From Pedobacter steynii (GTDB lineage: Bacteria > Bacteroidota > Bacteroidia > Sphingobacteriales > Sphingobacteriaceae): a DNA stretch of 64,000 nucleotides. The position numbers and the translations under genes are program-made. A model generated the notes under the pieces. The model searched no databases, was not told the origin of the DNA, and worked only from the letters and a program-made list of their open reading frames with translations. Positions 52,701 to 61,156 of this stretch are shown piece by piece (the first letter of the stretch is position 1; each line of letters opens with the position of its first letter). The stretch spans positions 434,001-498,000 of the forward strand of contig NZ_FNGY01000003.1 of the NCBI RefSeq assembly GCF_900103665.1, in the 5' to 3' direction.

Positions 52701-53857
52701 TTTATAAAAGCAGGGGGAACAAAATCTTTAACATCGCCACTATATACCAGTACATTATTGTCGTAAACCTTCAGTTTGCCAGAACCTTTAATACGGATGC
52801 CATTTAAATAATCTCCGGTATTTCCATCCAAAGTAAACTGTTCTTTATAAGAAGTAAGGTCAATTGTATTATTTACTGTTAACCAATTACCCGGCAACGC
52901 GGTCATCAAAGGATTTCCATCTTTATTACTTATCGTAATTCCCCAATTACCTTGTGGATCCCGGCCAATACTTTCAGCAGCTACACCAGTCATATCGACC
53001 TGACCAATTCCCCCCATATCTGTCTCATTAAAAAACTTATTCCGAATGCTCATATAATTATTGAGTTGCTGCAGAACAGCAAAACTGCTCCCATAACTCT
53101 CATGGCCACTTCCCATTCGCAATAATTCACCTGGCCCCGCACTTCTGGATGACTCTCCACTACCATCCTTAAAATAGTCTTCTCTTGAATAAGGGTACGA
53201 AGTAATGGGTACATAATTATCCCATGAATTATTATTGCTGTAATACCACCCTAAGGTTCCTTCCTGTATTGCAGCAACAGGGTCGGGATTATTTAACTTA
53301 ACATCTGTATCAAAATTATTTACATTATACCTTTCTCCTGAAGAATTTTTCACGAAATCAGGTTTGTAATTAAAGCCACTACTATTTATTGGGGCAGTTA
53401 AAGTTTGTAGGGCTGCGCGACCAAAACGATCATAAATTGCTTGTGATCCTAACACATGTTTTGTGCTAAAACTCTTACTTTGGCTTTGGAGTTGAACACC
53501 GCTTAAATCAAAAAAGGTTTTGCTTTCAGCAATCGTATCACCATTAAGGTTAAAACTACGGCTAATGACCCAATTAAGCTCCTGATTAGCACTGGCTATA
53601 TTCGGAGGCACAGGATAGATATTTCCCGTTTCAATCTTAATAATCACATCAGAACCACTCTCCGAATGGAAACCTGGCAAAAGTGTAACTGACTTATTAC
53701 TGGTTACGCGAAGGGATTGACCAGCTCTGATTATTTTTGAACCTCCTGATTGTACAGGCAGTACTACCGGAGCAGCACTCTTGATCACCTCCTGAGCATT
53801 TGCAGAAAGCAGGAGTATAGATAAACAGGTCGTTGATAATAATTTAATACATTTCAT
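49757..53857 (-). CDS. RHS-repeat protein with unique C-terminal tail
   Basis: 1366 aa. Signal peptide (1-21), then a beta domain with TLLPGFHSESGSDVIIKI (about 55-75), a DUF6443-like segment (about 85-200), and YD/RHS repeats (about 580-1110, e.g. YSYDEQSRVTWLIKQINGLG, YNYNDLGQMIGQTEHNGQGY). The RHS core ends with YDPEIGRWMSVDP (about 1121-1134) and DPDGG (about 1152-1156). The last 210 residues have no motif I recognise and would be the variable effector. YD repeats form a cocoon that holds such tails. The preceding TcB-like gene ends 12 bases upstream; a small membrane-protein gene follows 3 bases downstream. Toxin activity is inferred. Confidence 0.85.
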   Translation of the reverse strand: MKCIKLLSTTCLSILLLSANAQEVIKSAAPVVLPVQSGGSKIIRAGQSLRVTSNKSVTLLPGFHSESGSDVIIKIETGNIYPVPPNIASANQELNWVISRSFNLNGDTIAESKTFFDLSGVQLQSQSKSFSTKHVLGSQAIYDRFGRAALQTLTAPINSSGFNYKPDFVKNSSGERYNVNNFDTDVKLNNPDPVAAIQEGTLGWYYSNNNSWDNYVPITSYPYSREDYFKDGSGESSRSAGPGELLRMGSGHESYGSSFAVLQQLNNYMSIRNKFFNETDMGGIGQVDMTGVAAESIGRDPQGNWGITISNKDGNPLMTALPGNWLTVNNTIDLTSYKEQFTLDGNTGDYLNGIRIKGSGKLKVYDNNVLVYSGDVKDFVPPAFINSSHIYQLKSNQVFNVSYGVVYSSGTDLICNECPSKINTSLPQIGQDFHYFGLAQSGTVGVVGGSIALTNLVSNTIVTDYNNLPAGLYKAVATSGTPHISYTAGYSDISYNFYNIKGELVASIAPNGVQQLISNGISAYGSKEQIPFINFSTYDKQGRLTSLKTTDAGVMELIYRKDGKVRFSQNAEQRKNGRFSYTNYDDVGRAIESGEYLPGSISFESAKTNYALLENTDSEGGLGGGVKKDWTRIHYDSSDSSHGLTAYQQNFVENSVSWTENSVSKTWYSYDEQSRVTWLIKQINGLGVKTIDYTYDFLGNITKVAYQKDIAAESFYHHYEYDVDQRLLNVQTSTNGTNKKQQANYQYYLHGPLKRIEVGDNLQGIDYIYTAQGALKGVNHPDKNLDPGKDGIQNNFAADVFGMTLEYFNGDYVRNGTGINSLSTNTSKTFYDGNIVGQSWRSQKPNGIISAYGNAVNNPVMATYEFDNKYQFNSNKYGVPNFETGSFTEILNSNKEYNLSYDPNGNIKSMSRSNASGNAKNMAYNYEVNTNKLGSVDNHANYNYNDLGQMIGQTEHNGQGYFLNYDANGNIVAIYSDEARLQLKVSFAYDEAGIRIRKTDHLQNITTYYVVDAGGEPLAIYDNEGGVLLQKEIPVYADSRIGYYKRTGNNYQYEFSDNLGNVRVVINSNKLSNGQADVVYYSDYYPFGTPLTLQGGNDYRNGFQGQYADADKETGWNSFELRMYDPEIGRWMSVDPAGQYSSPYLSMGNNPVNKVDPDGGYDFWHGFAKWLASGFSGKFKRAESGDRKGQYYISKVVNDHSPGEVNIIRALDFGAGDHGGKFYPNGTIASYEPDLVDKWSDSDHWIAEMTYNTADGFYLGFGSLVPGSSQSHLNGRASISTERIGAFINSGTSIFPFGKAVQLIPKMNVIKFSSVISGTAISRLPQATRGTLLKVVNKVTNFAKITTIAKKGATTLKNNSSNDKKK

Positions 53858-53869
53858 ATTGAGAACGAA

Positions 53870-56800
53870 TTAATATTCACATCCATATAGACTCACTTCA
53901 AAAAAGTCGGAACTGCTGGTCCCATCAGTAAACTTATAAACAAAGAAGCAGTAGTACCCTTGATTTTGATGATACTCTGAGCGGACAAACTCCTTCGTAC
54001 CAATTTCACATTGGCCATTCACATATTTTCTATCCATTCCAACACAATTTGTAGGATTAGCACCACATTCTGAAGCGCTGCCTATGACAACCCATCTATA
54101 TTGCTGGTAGCTTGAACTCAATGGATTGGTATCCATCTGCTCTCTCTCCCTTAGCCCGGTAAAAGCAGAATTTACAGACTGACAGCGCATATTACTGGTA
54201 AATTGCCAGATTGCTTTCAGAGACTTAGCATAATTATAAGTGCTCTCCGTAATGAGTTTTACACCATATCCAAAAGTCTCCCGATAAGTTTTTGTTAATC
54301 TTCCCTGACTATCATATAGAAATTTGGTAAAGATGTTATTGTTGTCCAACGTATAATCCAGTTCACCTGTATTGTTGTTGTATACATAAGCATTCATGCT
54401 GGCATTAATTGGTTTGAACCTTAGGTCATCAAAATAAGATTCGCCAGTACCATTATTAATACAACCTATTTCCAGACTGACATTGGCTGTTACTAAATTT
54501 CCCGGAATTTGCAGATTCACCTGATACCATTCTCCAGCTTTCTTTTTAGCGTCTACAATTCCGTAATTTAATGTCCCACCATTAATACGATAATACAGAT
54601 TCGAACTTAATGGATCACCGGTATTCTTCATCCAAACTGAAGCCGAATAACTTCTTCCCGGCTTTAAATTACCGCCATTTACAGTATAGGAAACACCACT
54701 CTTACCCGGACTTAATCTTGCCGATTTATTTCCTGTGTGACTCAAGTTCGATACAACAACAGCCCCTCCCAATGAAAATTCTCTTGCCAGACGTGTGCCC
54801 TTGATCTCCCCGTCTTCAAACCCAGAATAATTCATTTCATAATACCTGGAGGCGCTTGCAGTTGCCACAACTTTGGATTGGTTATACCCCATTCTTGTTG
54901 CCGCATAATGATTGTTTATATCCTTCAGTTCCAGAGCACTTGAATATCTATTATAGAGCGTAATTTCTGATGTCAAGCTCCATCCAGGTAGATTGGCTCC
55001 TCCATTAAATATAGAGGCAAAATCATTAAGGCTGGTCATTGCACCTCCCCTTGTCTGAGGCATCCACTGATAAGCCTGATGCTTCCTCCAGATATTAGGC
55101 TGACTACTATGTGCGTCTTTCGTATTTATTTTATTTTCTTCGTCATTGAGCATCGTTAACTGATTACTCCAGGTATTTGCCGAAGCAGACATAACACCAA
55201 TCGGATTGTTGTTCTGATCTACTTTAAACACAAGCTCTTCAGCAATCTGAATCAGCATATTTGCATTTTTTGAATTGTTAAACTTCAACCCCATCTCCGG
55301 ATAAATTCTATAAGCTGATTTCTTTTCCGAGACGAAACGATTCCCCATCCCATCAATTGTCAAGGTTTTTATTGGTTGACCGGAATAAAAATCATAAGCT
55401 AATGTCTGGCTACCCGATTGTATGCCCGTTTTATAATCTATCGAGGTTGTCCCTGTAGCAACAGTCGGAAATGTTGCGCGCGTAGTCATTACAAGTCTGC
55501 TTTTTCCATCATTATAACGACCTTCAGCAATGCGTTCCATAACCAATCCCTGATTGTTATATTTTGCCAACAGTGTTCCATATTCATCTTCATTAGATCG
55601 TGCTGAATTACCTAATTGCTCATCGTGTAAATAGTGATTAATCGTTTCGCTTAGCTTACTTCCATCTCCATCATATTTTATTATCCGACGAAGATTACCA
55701 ATACGACTGGTATAGTTTTTCAGCGTAATCTTAGAATATTCTTTATAATTATCAGCTTGCTGGTTCAGTTTTTTCAGGCCAATCATCCCTTCGTTAAAAA
55801 TTTCAAATTGATACTGTGATTTACCGATTTGCTGAACTTTCTGACCGTCAGATGTACGCTCAGAAGTCACAGATACAAACTCGTACATCACACCCGGAGC
55901 CGGAATATCCCTTGCCACCCCCAATAGTTTCGAAAAGGATTTCAGCAAAGTTTTCTGATAGGCCGGATTATTTCCAATTCTAACATTAAGATCAACTCCC
56001 AAAGGCTCATAAGCAGTCGTTCCCGAGCTGAGTTGTATATTGTGAGGCAAATTATAATTATAATTTATAGCCATACTGACTCCAGTAATTGGTTCATTAT
56101 TGATCACACTTTTTACCCGTAAGCCGCCCCCTAAGTTATTTCCAATTCCACCTGCAGACATATTTCCTTCATGAAAAGAGGTAAAACTAGAACCCGATTG
56201 GACCGGAAACAATTCACTGCAAAAAGCCGCATCATTTATAATGACAAAATTTTCTCCCACCTCTGTTACGATTAAAGTTGGCTGTTCTCCTGAAGACGCA
56301 GTCACATCTACATATCTCGTTTCCAATCCATTATCACCATATTCATCGTATTGAGAAGTCCCGGTAAGGCTTAACTGCACCTTATCCCCAGGTTTTATAA
56401 AATCTCGCAAGTCAATTCCAAAGTCACCGGTCGAAACCGCTCTAAAAAACGTATCATTTATTTTCTCTACTCCGGAAACCTGTATTGAAGCATTTCTATA
56501 CAGTGCAACACGACTATACGTATCGGATTCATAAACAATATCAGTAGTCATACCTAAGGCATGATGAATCCTCCTTAAAGACCAAACATCCGCCGATTGA
56601 GAAGAGGCTTTTGAAGGCAGACGGGAAAGATTCTCATTACCAACAAAAAATTGATAATCAGCCTTAAACATACCCCACATGTCATAATTATCCGAATTAT
56701 AGGGAGGGTTTTTAGTTGTAGTCCATGAATATTGATCACTGCTGGCCACTATCGGTGGGTCCAAATCTAGAAATTTCACCTCCATGTTTTTTGTAAAGTT

Positions 56801-59524
56801 CGCCGCTCCAAAAGGCAAGTCATCAGCTTGCTTAATCAACCCATAAAACAAGGCCCCATTAAAACTAAACTTAATGATATCTCCGGGTTTAAAATCTTCA
56901 TTAGAATCCTTAAGAACATTTGAAATACTGAACTTAAAAATACTTGAATTGGCCTTTTTACCGTTAAAAACCACTTTATTTGAGCTTTTTATTAAGTCGG
57001 TGGGAATATCATAATCAAACTCCATTGGTGGAACACTTGCTTCCCCACCTTTACCCAAAAAAGTCAGGCTATTCAAGGTAAGTTTACCTAACCTCGGGTA
57101 AGGAATTGTATTCACATTAGGCTCCTCATATATGGATCCATTTTCATCAAAGCTATTTGGTGTCTTTGGACAAAGACTGTAATCATATCCGAAATTTATT
57201 TTTCTTAAAATTTGTCCATTCATATCGGGGAGTTCCTCAATATCATACTTATCCACAACATTATAGCCTAAATGGGCAGTCGATTTATTGTACCTTCCGG
57301 AAGACGAACGAATATCAGCCAGGCTTCTATTCATGGAGCTGTTCGTGAAAAGAAGTATATTATTTAACCGAAGTTCAGAAGTTGGAAGACCGTCATAAGG
57401 TGTATATGCTCCACCGACTCCCGTTCCCTTACCATCTGCCCTGATCTCTTTTTCAAAAAGAGCAGTATGGCTCGGTGTGACAACCGCATCCAAATAATAT
57501 AATTCCTTTTTTCCAGAGGAATGGTACTTAAACCGGGCATCTAAATCTTTTTTAAACCCTAATCCAGGATTCCGCCAAGTATAGTTCTGAGACCATTTTC
57601 CATACTCGAAACTAACCCAATAACCCCAGTCTCCCTGATCTGTCAAGCCATTACTGTTAATATCAACATAATCAGGTCCTGTCACAGCAGTGAGGAGCCA
57701 ACTGGTTGCATAGGGATTTGCCCGTGATTGTAAATTATAGGTATTCACACCCGATATATTCTCCGTTCTTGTAGACTCATCGTATGCATAAACAGGTAGT
57801 GCGTAATGATAAGTGACTCCACTTTCATTGGTAACCATAAATCCGCCAATTCTTTTATCTGCAGATGAAATAGAACTACCATTTGGATTTCTTGCCCGAT
57901 CGAAGCCAACAGCGGCAGTATTTATGAATCCCTTAAGCTTTGCCGATCCGTTTTTAATTTCATCATTAGAAAAATATTCAATATTTCTTGAAGAAGCTAA
58001 CCGTTCAGATGCTGGATCATATCCGTAATTACCATCGTTGTTTCCATACTTAGGGGTCAAATCAAAATTCATAACATTTCCACTGAAATCAGTGTCTTGT
58101 TGAGTGTAAGAATTAGAGAAATCATTAACAAACCGAAAATTTAGCTTAGAAGGGTTATTCGTGTGATAAACCTCAAATGTCTGTTCTTCCCAATAATATC
58201 GTTCCTCATAGGAATCCCATACTTCCACCATCTCGGTATAAGAACTTACAGTACCTCTATTGGTTGTATTCCCTCTCCAGGCATGCTTTCCTTTTCCTAC
58301 CACATCCAACTGATAGCCATAAGGTCTGATATACCCCCCAATCCCCTGCCCCAAAACGGAATAAACATCGTAGTCAGGAAAGGTACCTCCATTTGACTTT
58401 ATTGGATCATTTTTCGCTAAAAGACTATAATTCGGGTCATTGATATCAGCCAGATAATAAGTATCAAACTCTGAACGATAAGGTGCTTCTCCTTTTGTCG
58501 CAGGATAATTGAGTGTTCCATATGTAGGAACTGAAGCCGTTTCATCCGACCAGTACCGAACATAATTACGTTTTAAAGAGATCGAAATTCCAAACCACAC
58601 TGGTATCGTGATTCCCCAGCCTCTTGTTTTAGTTTGAATTCTTCCTGCATTCACATTTTCTACACTGCTATATCCACCGATAGCAGAAAGGCTAACTCCT
58701 CCTCCTCCAGAACCAAGGGAAGCACCCAATAAAGATGTTGACATATCCCCAAACGCTGAGTTCTCATACTGTTTTCCTCTACTTAACGAAGCACTTATAT
58801 CCGCTCCCATCCCTACAGATATTCCTTTTGAATTCGCAGAAAAACCTAGCCCAATCCCACCATTTAAATTTATTCCATTCGCTCCGGCAAGTTTTACTCC
58901 AACGCCCAGCCCACCGGTAATAGAGGTTCCTCCGAAGGGATCTACAGAAAGACCAATAGATGCAGAAGCTCCTACTCCCGGAACAAGGTTAAATCCAGCG
59001 GATAACCCAACAAAACCTCCAATCCCGGTTCCCAGGAAGGTGTCATGTGATACTGTCAAACCAATTTCCGCAGATAATGCTCCAATAATCCCTACATTTA
59101 CGCCAACAGACGTGGTGGTTCTTTCGCCACCGGCCCAATAATCCCTGACCACATTTTGCTCTCCGTTGAAATCATCAGGAAATCCATTAACCGTTCTGTT
59201 TATCGCTCCTGGGTTTAAACCCCACCCTAATCCGACCCAGGAAGCTTCTTCTCCGGGCATAATTCCTGCATGATAAGATAAAGACAATGGATATCCCCCT
59301 TCTGGTCCGGGAATGTCGAGAAGCGGAATGTTGTACGCTAAATCTCCACTAAATAAATTCACCATATCAGTGGTATCTACCGGCTCAAAACTTGTCGCAT
59401 TCGGATTTTCAGGTCCTGAGGTCAAAGCAAATGCAATCCCGGGAACCAGAATATTATTGAGGAAACAGAACAGCAACGTAACTGCGACCGTTTTTTTTAA
59501 AATAGAGCTTCTGAACATTTTCAT
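53870..59524 (-). CDS. Giant secreted SpvB/TcB-like protein, 1884 aa
   Basis: Signal peptide (1-33, MKMFRSSILKKTVAVTLLFC onward). The N-terminal domain has DTTDMVNLFSGDLAYNIPLL, PLSLSYHAGI and EASWVGLGWGLNPGAINRTV, a pattern typical of Bacteroidota proteins that precede RHS proteins and resembling SpvB/TcB toxin-complex starts. Residues about 140-290 are Gly/Ser/Ala-rich beta sequence. Long beta-rich stretches and sparse YD-like repeats (about 1100-1800) follow. The C-terminal 110 residues contain seven Cys and end GCEY. No toxin motif is recognised. It is encoded between a lipoprotein (4 bases away) and the RHS protein (12 bases away), suggesting the two giants assemble together. Confidence 0.8.
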   Translation of the reverse strand: MKMFRSSILKKTVAVTLLFCFLNNILVPGIAFALTSGPENPNATSFEPVDTTDMVNLFSGDLAYNIPLLDIPGPEGGYPLSLSYHAGIMPGEEASWVGLGWGLNPGAINRTVNGFPDDFNGEQNVVRDYWAGGERTTTSVGVNVGIIGALSAEIGLTVSHDTFLGTGIGGFVGLSAGFNLVPGVGASASIGLSVDPFGGTSITGGLGVGVKLAGANGINLNGGIGLGFSANSKGISVGMGADISASLSRGKQYENSAFGDMSTSLLGASLGSGGGGVSLSAIGGYSSVENVNAGRIQTKTRGWGITIPVWFGISISLKRNYVRYWSDETASVPTYGTLNYPATKGEAPYRSEFDTYYLADINDPNYSLLAKNDPIKSNGGTFPDYDVYSVLGQGIGGYIRPYGYQLDVVGKGKHAWRGNTTNRGTVSSYTEMVEVWDSYEERYYWEEQTFEVYHTNNPSKLNFRFVNDFSNSYTQQDTDFSGNVMNFDLTPKYGNNDGNYGYDPASERLASSRNIEYFSNDEIKNGSAKLKGFINTAAVGFDRARNPNGSSISSADKRIGGFMVTNESGVTYHYALPVYAYDESTRTENISGVNTYNLQSRANPYATSWLLTAVTGPDYVDINSNGLTDQGDWGYWVSFEYGKWSQNYTWRNPGLGFKKDLDARFKYHSSGKKELYYLDAVVTPSHTALFEKEIRADGKGTGVGGAYTPYDGLPTSELRLNNILLFTNSSMNRSLADIRSSSGRYNKSTAHLGYNVVDKYDIEELPDMNGQILRKINFGYDYSLCPKTPNSFDENGSIYEEPNVNTIPYPRLGKLTLNSLTFLGKGGEASVPPMEFDYDIPTDLIKSSNKVVFNGKKANSSIFKFSISNVLKDSNEDFKPGDIIKFSFNGALFYGLIKQADDLPFGAANFTKNMEVKFLDLDPPIVASSDQYSWTTTKNPPYNSDNYDMWGMFKADYQFFVGNENLSRLPSKASSQSADVWSLRRIHHALGMTTDIVYESDTYSRVALYRNASIQVSGVEKINDTFFRAVSTGDFGIDLRDFIKPGDKVQLSLTGTSQYDEYGDNGLETRYVDVTASSGEQPTLIVTEVGENFVIINDAAFCSELFPVQSGSSFTSFHEGNMSAGGIGNNLGGGLRVKSVINNEPITGVSMAINYNYNLPHNIQLSSGTTAYEPLGVDLNVRIGNNPAYQKTLLKSFSKLLGVARDIPAPGVMYEFVSVTSERTSDGQKVQQIGKSQYQFEIFNEGMIGLKKLNQQADNYKEYSKITLKNYTSRIGNLRRIIKYDGDGSKLSETINHYLHDEQLGNSARSNEDEYGTLLAKYNNQGLVMERIAEGRYNDGKSRLVMTTRATFPTVATGTTSIDYKTGIQSGSQTLAYDFYSGQPIKTLTIDGMGNRFVSEKKSAYRIYPEMGLKFNNSKNANMLIQIAEELVFKVDQNNNPIGVMSASANTWSNQLTMLNDEENKINTKDAHSSQPNIWRKHQAYQWMPQTRGGAMTSLNDFASIFNGGANLPGWSLTSEITLYNRYSSALELKDINNHYAATRMGYNQSKVVATASASRYYEMNYSGFEDGEIKGTRLAREFSLGGAVVVSNLSHTGNKSARLSPGKSGVSYTVNGGNLKPGRSYSASVWMKNTGDPLSSNLYYRINGGTLNYGIVDAKKKAGEWYQVNLQIPGNLVTANVSLEIGCINNGTGESYFDDLRFKPINASMNAYVYNNNTGELDYTLDNNNIFTKFLYDSQGRLTKTYRETFGYGVKLITESTYNYAKSLKAIWQFTSNMRCQSVNSAFTGLREREQMDTNPLSSSYQQYRWVVIGSASECGANPTNCVGMDRKYVNGQCEIGTKEFVRSEYHQNQGYYCFFVYKFTDGTSSSDFFEVSLYGCEY

Positions 59525-59528
59525 TCGA

Positions 59529-60107
59529 TTAATCGGTAACTTTTATACTATTAAATCTTTCAATATCACGCTTCTTAAAAAGAAATTTCTTATCTCCTTC
59601 GCCAAATCCGATCTCAGAAACAATCAATTCTAAATCGCTATATTTTTCCATCTTCTTAAAAACAATCAACAGATTATTTGAGGCGCCAGTTCCATAAGTA
59701 TTCATAAAATAGCTATTGACCAAATCGGCAGTGTCCCCTCTACTGGTCAAAACACAGTATTGCTTTGCATTAAAAGAAAGGTTACTCACTAATTGTGCGT
59801 ACCTGTCGAAATCTACAGTTTGACCCAGGGCTTCCCTACCCTTATTACTAAAAGAAAGCATAAAATAACTTAGAGAGTCCCCGTCAAAAGATGATTTTTT
59901 ACGGTTAACATAATTCAGAAGTAGTTCTTTCTTTAAAACGTAAGCTTCTATTTTAAAACCGTCTTTACCATCAATCACTTTTTTAAGGCCATGATCTTCA
60001 TTTTGCACATAAGAAAGTAATTCTTTCCTCGTCAATTCCTTGTTGGTACAGGAAAAACAAACAGCAGAAATCAGGAACAATAAAAGCTGTTGACTATAGT
60101 TTCTCAT
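59529..60107 (-). CDS. Lipoprotein of the RHS operon, 192 aa
   Basis: Signal peptide of lipoprotein type: MRNYSQQLLLFLISAVCFSC with the lipid-bearing Cys at residue 20. The mature part (172 aa) is soluble, with mixed helices and strands, and no family I recognise. The final segment SEIGFGEGDKKFLFKKRDIER is strongly charged. It overlaps the chaperone-like gene upstream by 14 bases and is 4 bases before the giant TcB-like gene. It is likely an outer- or inner-membrane anchored accessory factor for secretion or assembly. Confidence 0.65.
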   Translation of the reverse strand: MRNYSQQLLLFLISAVCFSCTNKELTRKELLSYVQNEDHGLKKVIDGKDGFKIEAYVLKKELLLNYVNRKKSSFDGDSLSYFMLSFSNKGREALGQTVDFDRYAQLVSNLSFNAKQYCVLTSRGDTADLVNSYFMNTYGTGASNNLLIVFKKMEKYSDLELIVSEIGFGEGDKKFLFKKRDIERFNSIKVTD

Positions 60108-60636
60108 TGGCTGCTTTTAATACCTGATCGGTGATGTCAAATTTCTCTTTAGAAAAAGCAATGGTGCCCGATGGATTCGCAATAAGGATCATATCATACC
60201 CATTTTTATTTCCATATTCTTTCAGAAATTCATTCAATTTGATCATCGCTTTTTGAGTCAACTTACTTTCTTCCTGCTTCAGGGACTCCATCATAGAAGA
60301 TTGATAATCGGACAACTGACGCTTATGAAACCGAACCGAATCCACAAGCTGTTTATATCTTGCTTTGTCATTTCTATTTTGATCAATTTTCATCATATCA
60401 ATCTTTACTCTTGCAGACAACGTATCTGTCCGACTTTTATATAATTCTACTTTTTTCTCAAACTCGACCTTTGCCTCTTTTATTCCCTTATAATCATTGT
60501 AAATCTTCATTGAATCGATATAAGCAATTTTGTTCCCTCCTGAAATCTGTTTAAAAAGCAGAAACAACAGCAGCAATACCACGAATACATAAGACACCGT
60601 AAATACATTTATTCCATTTTTGAAATTCTTATTCAT
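60094..60636 (-). CDS. OmpH/Skp-like periplasmic chaperone, membrane-anchored
   Basis: 180 aa. One N-terminal membrane helix (about 12-31), then KIAYIDSMKIYNDYKGIKEA, the typical Skp beta-start, a long coiled-coil arm (about 55-140, KVEFEKKVELYKSRTDTLSA; QLSDYQSSMMESLKQEESKL), and a closing strand pair GYDMILIANPSGTIAFS. Skp trimers hold unfolded outer-membrane clients. The helix is not followed by a clear cleavage site, so it may remain tethered. As first gene of the RHS operon it is likely a dedicated chaperone for the two giants. Its last 14 bases overlap the lipoprotein gene. Confidence 0.8.
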   Translation of the reverse strand: MNKNFKNGINVFTVSYVFVVLLLLFLLFKQISGGNKIAYIDSMKIYNDYKGIKEAKVEFEKKVELYKSRTDTLSARVKIDMMKIDQNRNDKARYKQLVDSVRFHKRQLSDYQSSMMESLKQEESKLTQKAMIKLNEFLKEYGNKNGYDMILIANPSGTIAFSKEKFDITDQVLKAANEKL

Positions 60637-61156
60637 TATTATATTATTAATTTATTTGTTACCTGGTGTTATTTTACTCTAAAATTTCCACTAATGACAA
60701 AGACTAATTCATCTTATCAGTGAAGTTAACCAAATTAAAAAGACATTGAAATCTGCAGAAAAACCGAAGCTTCTGTTGACATAGCACACAAAAAAATACC
60801 GCAAAAAACTTAAAAACAACACAATACAAGAATACACAGGAAGTGATAGAGATGAAAATCATCCCACGATACGTATAACAAGAGGGTATTTTTTTTGAGA
60901 GCATATGTAAGAATTGACGAGCTTATTAAAAACAATTCATTTATGAGTGAAATGTATGAAACATATATGACACTCGCAACCCACCAAATGTTAAATAATT
61001 AATTTTATACTCTTTTATTATCAAATCAGACTAACAGTAAAGAACAAATTTTTCCATCACAATTCTTATCCTTACAATTTTGACATTATTTAAGCAAAGA
61101 TTATTCTTTTTGGACACCTTTTTGATTGTTATGTATCTTTACGAAAACAGATCATT
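60637..61156. other. 520-base divergent intergenic region between the RHS operon and NDH-2
   Basis: AT-rich, no convincing gene; a 66-codon minus-strand frame (60704-60904) is Phe/Cys-rich and judged spurious. On the minus strand a near -7 box TAGTCTTTG (60698-60706, one base too long) could serve the RHS operon. On the plus strand TATCTTTA (61134-61141) is a 7 of 8 match for the NDH-2 gene. No palindrome longer than ordinary was seen. Confidence 0.45.

Noticed and set aside
60704..60904. 66-codon minus-strand frame in the divergent intergenic region
   Set aside because: Phe/Cys-rich, no recognisable pattern, no coupling to the RHS operon and no promoter.
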